47,463 nt of DNA from Bacillota bacterium (GTDB taxonomy: Bacteria > Bacillota > Clostridia > Christensenellales > CAG-138), in NCBI GenBank assembly GCA_023399275.1, contig JAEWQH010000007.1, positions 1-47,463 of the forward strand, in the 5' to 3' direction. Numbering within the stretch: position 1 is the first letter of the stretch; the number at the start of each line of letters is the position of its first letter. Below the pieces are notes generated by a model that saw only the letters and a list, made by a program, of their open reading frames with translations, searched no databases and had not been told where the DNA came from. The position numbers and the translations under genes are program-made. Below are positions 1-7,909 of the stretch, piece after piece.

Positions 1-348
1 AAGATGAATCTCTTTGACGCGCGGATCGAGGCCGGCGCTTTGCTCCTTGGAGCGCTTTGTCTGCGCGCCGGCGTTTCGCTTCATGACGGGCCGGTTACCG
101 TCGGCATCCGACCGGAAAACCTGCTCAGCTGCGCGCCGGAGAGCGGCGGGCTGACGGCGCGGGTGGAGCGGTTGATCCGCCTTGGCGGAGCGACGACGGT
201 GGAGGCCCTGCTGCCGGGCGGCGAAGCGCTCCGGCTGATGAAGGAAAACGGCAGCACACTCCGCCCCGGAGACGACATCGGGCTGCGGATCCTGCCGGAT
301 GCGATCTGCCTGTTTGCGAAGGGGGGAGAGAAGCTGTGGCAAGGCTGA
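1..348 (+). CDS. ABC transporter ATP-binding protein, C-terminal fragment (partial)
   Basis: The frame is open from the first base of the window, so this is the 3' end of a gene starting upstream. The visible ~115 residues contain VTVGIRPENL, the conserved entry into the TOBE/MOB regulatory domain of MalK/UgpC/MsmK-type carbohydrate ABC ATPases, and end in a short beta-rich tail. The Walker motifs lie outside the window. The stop overlaps the start of the first permease by 13 bases, so the ATPase, two permeases and binding protein form one importer operon. Such an ATPase would power sugar or oligosaccharide uptake at the inner face of the membrane. The substrate cannot be told. Confidence in the family rests on the IRPEN motif and the neighbours. 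Confidence 0.8.
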   Translation, partial: KMNLFDARIEAGALLLGALCLRAGVSLHDGPVTVGIRPENLLSCAPESGGLTARVERLIRLGGATTVEALLPGGEALRLMKENGSTLRPGDDIGLRILPDAICLFAKGGEKLWQG

Positions 349-1301
349 GAAAGCAAAAAGAGCCGCGCAGGTTCGACAATGCGGCGTATCTCTACCTGCT
401 GCCGGCGTTTCTGCTGCTGGCGGTGTTTACGATCTATCCGCTCATCAATACGATCCTCACGTCCGCCAAGCTGGACTATCGATTCTTGACGGGCGACTTT
501 GTACGGATATCTTTTCAACACTACGCCGATATTATGGCGGACGGCACGTTCCGGCGCGCGCTGGTCAACACCGCGTTCATCGCGTTTGTCTGTGTGCCGC
601 TGTCGATGCTCTCCGCGCTGGTCACCGCGCTGCTGCTCAACTCCATCCGCAAGCTGCGCGGCTTTTTCACGACGCTGTACTACCTGCCGCAGGTGACGAA
701 TGTGATCGCCGCGGGTATGGTGTTTGCGTTTTTGTTCAACTCCAACTTTGGGCTGGTGAATACGATGCTCGGCTGGGTCGGCATAGACCCCGTTGCATGG
801 ATCAGCGGCGTGGATATTGCAAAATCTGCCGCACTGTACAATCAGTCCTACCTCAGGTGCCTGTTTGTGCTGCTGGTCTACAGTCTCTGGTCGGGACTGT
901 CGATGAAGGTGGTGCTGTTTCTCGGCGGGCTGCAGAATATCAACCCCCAGTACTATCAGGTTGCGCAGCTCGACGGAACGAGCCGCTGGCGCGTGCTGCG
1001 CAAGATCACGCTGCCGCTGCTTTCGCCGACGATGATGTACGTATTCATCACGTCGGTCATCACGGCGTTTAAGTCGTATTCCGCCGTGGTCGCGCTGTTT
1101 GGCAACGCCTATGGCCCGGTTGGCGACAATTCGAAGATGATGATCACGATCGTCGGCTACATCATCGATGCCCTGGGGGACTATCTCTCTGCGGGCGCCA
1201 TCAGCATCGCGAGCGCGGCCGCGGTGATATTGATGCTGATCATCATGGGGCTGACGGCGCTGCAGATGAAGCTTTCGAAGAGGTGGGTGCATTACAAATG
1301 A
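336..1301 (+). CDS. Carbohydrate ABC transporter permease, MalF/UgpA type
   Basis: A 321-residue inner-membrane protein with about six hydrophobic spans, the first at roughly residues 17-37 (YLYLLPAFLLLAVFTIYPLI). The cytoplasmic EAA loop is visible as QVAQLDGTSRWRVLRKITLP near residues 207-226 and contacts the ATPase. The start is GTG, preceded by a purine-rich GGGGGGAG at 321-328, and overlaps the ATPase gene. The next permease follows with overlap. MalF/UgpA-type permeases form a heterodimer with a MalG/UgpE partner and import mono- or oligosaccharides or glycerol-3-phosphate. Nothing in the sequence identifies the sugar. Confidence 0.92.
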   Translation: MARLRKQKEPRRFDNAAYLYLLPAFLLLAVFTIYPLINTILTSAKLDYRFLTGDFVRISFQHYADIMADGTFRRALVNTAFIAFVCVPLSMLSALVTALLLNSIRKLRGFFTTLYYLPQVTNVIAAGMVFAFLFNSNFGLVNTMLGWVGIDPVAWISGVDIAKSAALYNQSYLRCLFVLLVYSLWSGLSMKVVLFLGGLQNINPQYYQVAQLDGTSRWRVLRKITLPLLSPTMMYVFITSVITAFKSYSAVVALFGNAYGPVGDNSKMMITIVGYIIDALGDYLSAGAISIASAAAVILMLIIMGLTALQMKLSKRWVHYK

Positions 1302-2125
1302 ACGCGAGGGCATGGAGGCTGATTCACTATCTGCTGCTGACGCTGATCGTCGTGAGCGTGCTCATTCCGTTTTTCTGGATGCTGTCCACCGCGCTCAAGA
1401 GCGAGAGCGAGGCGATGACGTCGCCGCCGCTGCTGGTGCCTGAGCAGCCGCATTTTGAGAATTTTATTCTCGCGCTGACCGTCGCGCCGTTTCTGCGCTA
1501 CTTTCTCAATACGCTGATCGTCTCGTGCTGCGTGGTGCTGCTGAGCACACTCGTGACGGTGCTGGCGTCGTTTGCGTTTGCGCGGCTGGAGTTTCGCGGC
1601 AAAAACGCGCTGTTTTTCGTGGTGCTCGCATCCATGATGATCCCGCAGGAGATGCTGATCATCACAAACTTCATGACCGTTGCAAAGCTCGGGTGGATGA
1701 ATACCTACCAGGCGCTGATCCTGCCGTACTGCGTCAATGCGTTCAACATCTTTCTGCTGCGCCAGACCATACTCCAGATCCCGGAGGATCTCTACACAGC
1801 GGCGCGCATCGACGGGCTGGGAAACCTGCGTTATTTGCGCAAGGTCGTTTTACCGATCGCCAAGCCGACGATTCTCACCACCATGCTGCTCTCACTGATC
1901 TGGATCTGGAATACTTACGCCTGGCCGAATCTCATAACGACGAACGACGGACTTCGTATGATCTCCAACGGGCTGAAATATGCGTTTACGCAGAGCTCGG
2001 GGTTCATTCGATACGAGCTGCAGATGGCTGCGGCGACACTCGTAACCATCCCGCTGATCGTCATCTTCGTCTGCCTGCGAAAGTATATCTTCGCGGGGAT
2101 GGCGAAGGCCGGGATCAAAGGGTAA
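1298..2125 (+). CDS. Carbohydrate ABC transporter permease, MalG/UgpE type
   Basis: A 275-residue permease, the partner of the preceding MalF-type protein. It has an N-terminal span (LIHYLLLTLIVVSVLIPFFW), several further spans, and the EAA loop TAARIDGLGNLRYLRKVVLP near residues 173-192. I chose ATG at 1298 because it overlaps the upstream TGA as ATGA and has AAGAGGTGGG at 1278-1287 about ten bases before it. A GTG at 1283 in the same frame is the alternative. It should form the membrane channel together with the first permease. Confidence 0.92.
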   Translation: MNARAWRLIHYLLLTLIVVSVLIPFFWMLSTALKSESEAMTSPPLLVPEQPHFENFILALTVAPFLRYFLNTLIVSCCVVLLSTLVTVLASFAFARLEFRGKNALFFVVLASMMIPQEMLIITNFMTVAKLGWMNTYQALILPYCVNAFNIFLLRQTILQIPEDLYTAARIDGLGNLRYLRKVVLPIAKPTILTTMLLSLIWIWNTYAWPNLITTNDGLRMISNGLKYAFTQSSGFIRYELQMAAATLVTIPLIVIFVCLRKYIFAGMAKAGIKG

Positions 2126-2189
2126 GAGAGGATCTGAACTGTCCGGACAGTAAAGATAAAAGAAACAACCGAGGAGGAATGATCAGAGT

Positions 2190-3620
2190 ATGAAGAAGGT
2201 TTTTGCTTGGCTGCTCGTGCTGACCATGGCGTTTGCCGCCGTGGCGTGCGCGGCGCCCGCGAGTGACGACCCGTCCGCCGCGCAGGATGCTGCGCCGCAG
2301 GCGACGCAGGAAGCCGCCCCCGAGGCAACGGCGGAACCGACCGCGCTGGATGCTGCCATTGAAAGCGTGGTAACCAAGGGCGAGAAGGTGGACATCGTAT
2401 TTTGGACGGGGACAGGCAGTTCAAACTACCCCTATCTCGAGACGATGGTTGCAAACTTCATGGCGGAGTATCCGAACATCACGGTGGAGCTCGCCAATCA
2501 GGGCCCGATTGCGGACCTGACGGACAAGCTGACGCAAAACATCGTCTCCGGCTCGACGCCGCAGCTTTCCAACATCAACGCGGCGACGTTCCCGGAGTAT
2601 GTGAACAACGGCGTGCTGGTTGATCTGAGCCCGTATTTCAATGACCCGACGATCGGCTTTACGGCGGATGAGCAGGCGGATTTCTTTGCCAGTTATCTGG
2701 AGGAAGCGCGCAGCTTCGGCCCGGAAGGCACGATGTACGGCTTCCCGACCAACAAAAAGACCACCGACGTGCTGGTCTACAACAAGACCTACTTCGATGC
2801 GAAGGGCTGGAGCGCCCCCAAGACCTGGGACGAGGTCGTTGCGTACAGCAAAGCCATCTATGAAGAGACCGGAAAACCTGGCTTTAGCTACGATGCGGCT
2901 TACGGTGAGGCTGCGTTTAAGCTGCTCTCCATGCAGTATGGCAGCGCGTATGTCACCGCGGACGGCGTTGTGGATATCGACAACCAGGCCTCGATCGACA
3001 CGATGACATTCTACAAGCAGAACATGGACGCGGGCTACTTTACGCTTCCGGCGCTGATGCCGAGCGCGGGCGGAAACTACAGCAACAGCGGCTTTGTCGT
3101 GCAGGAGTGCTACATGTTTGTTGGCGCGGCGGCGGGCGTTGCCTACGCCATACCGAGCGCGGACAAAGGGCAGGAGGTCTTTGAGGTCGGCGTTGCGCCG
3201 CTGCCGCAGCTGGACGCGCAGAATGCCGTTGCCTTCAGCAAGGGCGAGGATTATGTGATGTTCACCAACTCGACGGATGAGCAGCGTGTCGCAACCTGGC
3301 TGTTGATCCGCTTCCTCAGCCGGGCGGAAAACAACGTGGATTGGCTCGTGTTCACCGGCAATCTGCCGATCAGCCAGTCGATGGTTGACAACGCAGACTA
3401 CCAGACATTTCTGAATGCCGAAAACGATGGCTCCGCCGCTTACTTCAAGGCGTTGGCGGTGAATGCAGCGCTCGAGATGAACGGTTATATGCGCTTCGAC
3501 GTCGCGTTTGACCGCTCATATGAGCTGGCGAGCGAGGTTGGCACCATGTGGCAGTCCGTCATGGTCGGCGGGGCGGATATCGCGTCTGCGCTTGCGGCGG
3601 TGCAGGCGAAGTTCAACTGA
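2190..3620 (+). CDS. Extracellular sugar-binding lipoprotein of ABC importer
   Basis: A 476-residue solute-binding protein of the bacterial family 1 (MalE/UgpB-like) class. The N-terminus is a lipoprotein signal, MKKVFAWLLVLTMAFAAVAC, with Cys20 as the lipid anchor. An Ala/Pro/Glu/Thr-rich flexible linker runs to about residue 50. The fold then begins with VDIVFWTGTGSSNYPYLETM, typical of the family. The RBS GAGGAGGA lies at 2171-2178 before ATG. It follows the permeases by 64 bases with no terminator, so it is part of the operon. It captures the sugar outside the cell and delivers it to the two permeases. The ligand is unknown. Confidence 0.92.
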   Translation: MKKVFAWLLVLTMAFAAVACAAPASDDPSAAQDAAPQATQEAAPEATAEPTALDAAIESVVTKGEKVDIVFWTGTGSSNYPYLETMVANFMAEYPNITVELANQGPIADLTDKLTQNIVSGSTPQLSNINAATFPEYVNNGVLVDLSPYFNDPTIGFTADEQADFFASYLEEARSFGPEGTMYGFPTNKKTTDVLVYNKTYFDAKGWSAPKTWDEVVAYSKAIYEETGKPGFSYDAAYGEAAFKLLSMQYGSAYVTADGVVDIDNQASIDTMTFYKQNMDAGYFTLPALMPSAGGNYSNSGFVVQECYMFVGAAAGVAYAIPSADKGQEVFEVGVAPLPQLDAQNAVAFSKGEDYVMFTNSTDEQRVATWLLIRFLSRAENNVDWLVFTGNLPISQSMVDNADYQTFLNAENDGSAAYFKALAVNAALEMNGYMRFDVAFDRSYELASEVGTMWQSVMVGGADIASALAAVQAKFN

Positions 3621-3638
3621 CCCGTGCGAAGCGATGCG

Positions 3639-4421
3639 ATGGCGAAACGGATGTTGATCTTTGACTTTGACGACACCCTCTTTTCCCACGCGGTCAAGAG
3701 GGTGCCGCAAAGCGCGGCAGAGGCGTTGCGCCGCCTTGTGGGAAACGGCGAACTTGTGGTTCTGGCGACCGGACGCGCGCCGGACTCCTGCGCGTTCATC
3801 CGCGGTGAACTGCCGGTTTCGTTTGAATGGATGATTGCGCTCAACGGGCAGCTGATCTACCACAACGACGAACTGGTGTACGAGCGGTTCATCACGCTTC
3901 CCTCTATCCGCGAGGTGTATCAGATCGCGCGGGAAAACGGGTTTGCCTGCGGCGGTTATTTCAAAGGCGGCAGCCTGGTATCCGTCTTAAACGAGCGCGT
4001 CAAGGCCGTTTGGTCGGAGTTTGGCGCGCCGCCGCCGCTGGTCGTGCCCGATTTTTCTGCGCGCTTCGCCCTCTATCAGGCGCATCTGTATATCACGCGG
4101 GAGGAGGCGGAGCGATACTTCTCGCGGCAGCTGCGCGACTATGTGACCAATTGGTCGCATCCGACGCTGCTGAACCTCATCTCAAAAGAGACGGGGAAGG
4201 CGAAAGGGATCGCCTGGCTGATGGATACGCTGGGCGTAGACCGGGCAAACACGTTTGCATTTGGCGACGGGTTCAACGACCTGGATATGCTCCGCGCGGT
4301 TGCGCACCCGGTGGCGATGGGGAACGCGTCGCCGGAGCTGAAATGCGCTGCGGAGTTTGTGACCGGTGCGCCGGAGGATGACGGAATCGTGCGTGCGCTG
4401 GCGCACTACGGCCTTCTCTAG
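3639..4421 (+). CDS. HAD-superfamily phosphatase, Cof/YidA-like subfamily
   Basis: About 260 residues with all HAD motifs. Motif I is DFDDTLF with nucleophile Asp9 and acid/base Asp11. Motif II is at VVLATGRAP. The motif III lysine lies near ETGKAKGIAWL, and motif IV is GDGFNDLDML. The central cap between motifs II and III is of type IIB, as in Cof-type sugar-phosphate phosphatases. The start is uncertain: ATG at 3639 gives the family's usual short lead, while GTG at 3624 is four bases after the previous stop, and neither has a clear RBS. Its position at the end of a sugar importer operon suggests dephosphorylation of a sugar phosphate. This is inference. Confidence 0.88.
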   Translation: MAKRMLIFDFDDTLFSHAVKRVPQSAAEALRRLVGNGELVVLATGRAPDSCAFIRGELPVSFEWMIALNGQLIYHNDELVYERFITLPSIREVYQIARENGFACGGYFKGGSLVSVLNERVKAVWSEFGAPPPLVVPDFSARFALYQAHLYITREEAERYFSRQLRDYVTNWSHPTLLNLISKETGKAKGIAWLMDTLGVDRANTFAFGDGFNDLDMLRAVAHPVAMGNASPELKCAAEFVTGAPEDDGIVRALAHYGLL

Positions 4422-4452
4422 CGACGGGGCCGCACCAAAGGACAGCAGCTTT

Positions 4453-4500
4453 GCCGAACACGGGGATGCGTATTTGCCCCTCCGTGTTCGGCCGTTGCTT
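4453..4500 (+). terminator. Rho-independent terminator after the sugar importer operon
   Basis: The arms GCCGAACACGG (4453-4463) and CCGTGTTCGGC (4482-4492) pair perfectly over 11 bp. The following bases, GTTGCTTTA, form only a weak U-tract. It lies 30 bases after the HAD gene and before an independent promoter. Confidence 0.65.
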
Positions 4501-4570
4501 TATATTTGCGTCGAAAAGATGGATTGTTTGGGGCGCTTTACACAAGCGTCGTGAAACTTGACCGAATTGC

Positions 4571-4600
4571 TTGCGTGAGTCGTTGCGCAAGGCTTATAAT
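4571..4600 (+). promoter_or_regulatory. Sigma-A-type promoter for the small P-loop gene
   Basis: TTGCGT (4571-4576), an 18-base spacer and a perfect TATAAT (4595-4600). The strong RBS AAGGAGGG at 4612-4619 follows closely, so the leader is very short. Confidence 0.6.
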
Positions 4601-4628
4601 AAAGAAAAGCATAAGGAGGGCTACGGCT

Positions 4629-5039
4629 TTGATTGGAGTCATCTTCGGAGAAAAAGGCACAGGAAAAACCAAGCAAATCCTCGAAATGGCGAATAAGTCC
4701 GTCCTGACGGCAAAAGGAAACACGGTATTTGTAGACAACGACACAAGCTATATCTACGACCTCTCGCGGAAAGCTCGCTTCATCAACGCAACGGACTACG
4801 GCATTACAACCCCGAAAATGCTCTACGGTTTCCTTTGCGGACTTGCAGCGAGCGATTTTGATCTTGAGACCATCTATATCGACGGGCTTCTGAGCATCAT
4901 CGGCCACGAGCTGGATTCTCTCGAGGGGCTCTTCGACGATCTGAAAGTGTTTTCACAAAAGAACAACCTCAGCGTAATCATGAGCATAACCGGCAGCCGA
5001 GAGACCGTTCCTACATACATGAAGGAGTATCTGCTCTAG
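4629..5039 (+). CDS. Small orphan P-loop NTPase-like protein, function unknown
   Basis: A 136-residue protein that I do not recognise. Translation most likely begins at TTG 4629, nine bases after AAGGAGGG; a longer in-frame reading from 4506 would run through the promoter and is unlikely. Walker A is GEKGTGKT at residues 7-14. A Walker B-like strand TIYIDGL lies at 81-87, and a later strand SVIMSITGS at 115-123 could be the sensor strand of a RecA-like fold. There is no membrane segment and no second domain. It has its own promoter and sits between two terminator-like elements, so it is probably monocistronic. Base composition is visibly lower in GC than the flanking genes, which could mean a different origin. 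ATP or GTP binding is likely; the role is open. Confidence 0.7.
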   Translation: MIGVIFGEKGTGKTKQILEMANKSVLTAKGNTVFVDNDTSYIYDLSRKARFINATDYGITTPKMLYGFLCGLAASDFDLETIYIDGLLSIIGHELDSLEGLFDDLKVFSQKNNLSVIMSITGSRETVPTYMKEYLL

Positions 5040-5142
5040 CGGGCGGTTTGGGCGGGCAACCAGATTACCGGCCGGATTCGACATAGCAAGGCGCTTTCAG
5101 GGCGCTTGTAATTAAGAAAGAGAAAAGGAACTCAAAACACCT

Positions 5143-6630
5143 ATGCGTTACCTGAGCACGCGGGGAGGCGAGCCTGTATCCGCGGCGGAGGCGGTCGTTC
5201 GCGGAATCAGCCCCTCCGGCGGACTATATGTACCCGAATCGTATCCCACAATCGAATGGAACAACGGCGTGCGCGGCGGCTATCTGGCAACCGCGCATCG
5301 CGTCATGCAGGCATATCTGCCCGCGACGGATCCGGCCGAGCTGGAGCGGATGATCGCCGCGGCCTACGGGAGCTTCGATCACGCGGATGTGACCCCGCTT
5401 GTCAAACTGAGCGAGCGCGAGCACGTGCTGGAGCTCTGGCATGGGCCGACCATGGCGTTTAAGGATGTGGCGCTGCAGATGCTGCCGCACCTGATGCGAT
5501 CCTCTCTGCGCCAGACGGGCGAAACCAAGCAGGTCTACATCCTCGTCGCCACTTCCGGCGATACGGGGAAAGCCGCGCTCGAGGGCTTTCGCGACGTGGA
5601 GGGCACGCGCGTGCTCGTATTCTATCCCGATGGCGGCGTCAGCGAGGCGCAGCGCCTGCAGATGGTCACGCAGGAGGGGCGCAATGTGGATGTCTGCGCC
5701 GTGCGGGGCAATTTTGACGACGCGCAGACGGGCGTGAAGCAGATCTTTGCGTCCGGCGAGATCGCGCGCGAGCTTTCGGAAAGCGGCTGGCGGCTTTCGA
5801 GCGCAAACTCGATCAACTTCGGCCGGCTGCTGCCGCAGATCGTGTATTATTTTACGAGCTACGAGGCATTGCTGGCGCGCGGCGAGATAGAGCCGGGCGA
5901 ACAGGTGAATTTCTGCGTGCCGACGGGCAACTTTGGCGATATCCTCGCAGGTGAATACGCGCGCAGGATGGGGCTGCCGGTCAACCGGCTCATCTGTGCC
6001 TCCAACCGCAACAACGTGCTCGCAGATTTCTTCGAAACCGGCGTCTACGACGACAACCGTCCGTTTTACCAGAGCATGAGCTGCTCGATCGACATACTGA
6101 TCTCCTCCAACCTCGAGCGGCTGCTCTTTGAGCTGGCCGGAAGGGACGATGCGCTTGTACGCACCTGGATGCAGGATCTGCGTGAAACGGGGCGGTATAC
6201 CCTTCCGCAAAGCGCGCTGAACGAGCTGAAGCGGACGTTTTCCACAGGATGGTGCAGCGAGGAGGATACGCTCGCCGTCATCAAGCGCGTGTTTGACGAG
6301 ACGGGGTACCTGATGGACCCGCACACTGCCGTTGCGCAGTGCGTCTATGAGCGGTATGCCTTGCGCACCGGTGACGCGACGAAGACGGTCGTGCTCTCTA
6401 CGGCGAATCCATATAAGTTCGCCAGCGATGTGCTCGGCGCGTTTGAGCCGGCCGGCGAGGATGACTTTGCCAATGCCGAGCGGCTGCATGCGCGCACAAA
6501 CATGCCCATCCCGCGGGCGCTGACGGAGCTGCTGGGCAAGCCCGAGCGGCACCGGGACGTCTGCGATCTGGCGCAAATGCCGCAGCGTGTGCTTGCTCCG
6601 GTACGCGGCGGGAAGCCGGCGCGCAAGTAA
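5143..6630 (+). CDS. thrC: Threonine synthase
   Basis: A 495-residue PLP enzyme converting O-phospho-L-homoserine to L-threonine, in the cytosol. The N-terminus MRYLSTRGGEPVSAAEAV is characteristic of the bacterial/yeast-type long threonine synthases. The PLP lysine is Lys107 in GPTMAFKDVALQML, and VATSGDTGKAALEGF is the phosphate/cofactor-binding loop. NFCVPTGNFGDILAG also matches the family. The RBS is a modest AAAGGA at 5124-5129. The S41 protease follows after 19 bases. No T-box or threonine leader is visible upstream. Confidence 0.96.
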   Translation: MRYLSTRGGEPVSAAEAVVRGISPSGGLYVPESYPTIEWNNGVRGGYLATAHRVMQAYLPATDPAELERMIAAAYGSFDHADVTPLVKLSEREHVLELWHGPTMAFKDVALQMLPHLMRSSLRQTGETKQVYILVATSGDTGKAALEGFRDVEGTRVLVFYPDGGVSEAQRLQMVTQEGRNVDVCAVRGNFDDAQTGVKQIFASGEIARELSESGWRLSSANSINFGRLLPQIVYYFTSYEALLARGEIEPGEQVNFCVPTGNFGDILAGEYARRMGLPVNRLICASNRNNVLADFFETGVYDDNRPFYQSMSCSIDILISSNLERLLFELAGRDDALVRTWMQDLRETGRYTLPQSALNELKRTFSTGWCSEEDTLAVIKRVFDETGYLMDPHTAVAQCVYERYALRTGDATKTVVLSTANPYKFASDVLGAFEPAGEDDFANAERLHARTNMPIPRALTELLGKPERHRDVCDLAQMPQRVLAPVRGGKPARK

Positions 6631-6649
6631 AGGAAGAAGCAAAAAGCGC

Positions 6650-7864
6650 ATGAAACGAAACGATATCTCCGGCATTACGATCATACTGTGCTTCGCCATC
6701 GTGCTGATGCTCGCGCTTGGGCTGGTGTTTACGCTTGGGCGCGGCGCGCAGGACAAGACGGACCTCTCCGCGCTGCAAGCGCTCGCGGAGACGATACAAT
6801 CGCAGTATTACTTCTACGACGATAAGCAGCTGGACGATGAAAAACTGCTGGATGCGGCGATGCGCGGCATGATCTCCGAGCTGGACGATCCCTACGCGCA
6901 GTATCTGACGGAGGAGGAGTATCAAAAGCTGCTCTCCGACAACGCGGGCGACTACGTGGGGATCGGCATCAGCATCCAGATGCCGGACGACGTCGGCGCG
7001 ATGGTCGTCAGTGTCTACACCGGCGCACCCGCCGACCTGGCCGGCATGCAAAAAGGCGACGTGATCACCCGGGTCAACGGGAACACGACCGCAGGAAAGA
7101 GCCTCGAAGAGGTCATCACCTATTTATCAGACGATATCGCTGTTGCGGATGAGATCACCTACCTGCGCGACGGCGAGGAGACCACCGTCAGCGTGCTGCG
7201 CGCCGAGGTGCACATCGTCCGCGTGACGTCGCGCGTGATCTCCGGCAGCATCGGCTACGTGCACATCAGCGAGTTCAATGGCAGCGTGGCCGCGGATTTT
7301 TCAAGCGCAGTATCCGCGCTCCGGGAGCAGGGGGTCGAAAACCTCATCATCGACCTGCGGGATAACCCGGGCGGCGGATTGACGGAGGTGCTCAACGTCG
7401 CCTACACGATGATCCCAAAGGGGGATGTGATCGTGAGCATTCGTGCCAAAAACGGCGATGAGGACGTCTACAAATCCGAGGGGAGCGAGCCGATCTCGAT
7501 GGGGCTTGCGGTGCTGGTCAACGGCAACTCCGCCTCGGCGAGCGAGCTTCTCACCGGCGCGCTGAAGGACTATGGCCTGGCGACGATCGTTGGCACGCAG
7601 ACCTTCGGCAAGGGCATCGTACAGAGTTACTTTCATCTCGGCAGCGGCAACGGTTGGGCGAAGATGACGACGGATGCGTATTTCACGCCAAACGGCGTAT
7701 CGATCCACGGCATCGGCATCACGCCGGATATCGTCGTCGACCTGCCGCAGGAGCTGAAAAGCACGTCGATAGACCTGCTGGACCCCGCGCAGGATACACA
7801 GCTGCAGGCAGCGATCGCGGTGTTTACGAAAACGGTCCGCTCCGCAGCGGACGAAAACCGCTGA
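6650..7864 (+). CDS. Carboxy-terminal processing serine protease, S41 family (CtpA/CtpB-like)
   Basis: 404 residues. The N-terminal anchor is at residues 8-29 (GITIILCFAIVLMLALGLVFTL), followed by an extracytoplasmic part. The order is a helical region with LDDPYAQYLTEEEY, a PDZ domain around residues 95-175 (VVSVYTGAPADLAGMQKGDVI), then the S41 protease core. The nucleophilic Ser lies in NGNSASASELLTGAL and the catalytic Lys in GTQTFGKGIVQ. I chose ATG 6650, with AAAGGAAG at 6630-6637 ahead of it, because upstream codons overlap the thrC end and spoil the signal anchor. Such proteases trim or regulate envelope proteins by cutting near C-termini. The target is unknown. Confidence 0.93.
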   Translation: MKRNDISGITIILCFAIVLMLALGLVFTLGRGAQDKTDLSALQALAETIQSQYYFYDDKQLDDEKLLDAAMRGMISELDDPYAQYLTEEEYQKLLSDNAGDYVGIGISIQMPDDVGAMVVSVYTGAPADLAGMQKGDVITRVNGNTTAGKSLEEVITYLSDDIAVADEITYLRDGEETTVSVLRAEVHIVRVTSRVISGSIGYVHISEFNGSVAADFSSAVSALREQGVENLIIDLRDNPGGGLTEVLNVAYTMIPKGDVIVSIRAKNGDEDVYKSEGSEPISMGLAVLVNGNSASASELLTGALKDYGLATIVGTQTFGKGIVQSYFHLGSGNGWAKMTTDAYFTPNGVSIHGIGITPDIVVDLPQELKSTSIDLLDPAQDTQLQAAIAVFTKTVRSAADENR

Positions 7865-7909
7865 CCCGCCGAGCCCGCGGCGCGAATCGACACAAAGGAG
7901 AGAAAAAAT

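Noticed and set aside
81..1313. Long minus-strand open frame opposite the first permease
   Set aside because: Arginine-, histidine- and glutamine-rich antisense product typical of GC-rich shadows; the plus strand has a clear permease with EAA motif.
4506..4628. Longer N-terminus for the small P-loop protein
   Set aside because: This stretch contains the promoter and the AAGGAGGG ribosome binding site; the TTG at 4629 fits both.
5080..5115. Possible terminator or T-box-like leader before thrC (AAGGCGC...GCGCTT)
   Set aside because: The stem is short with a bulge and weak U-tract; there is no T-box sequence, and the gap is too short for one.
5224..6756. 510-residue minus-strand open frame opposite thrC
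   Set aside because: Shadow of thrC; no recognisable domain, basic low-complexity composition, no RBS.
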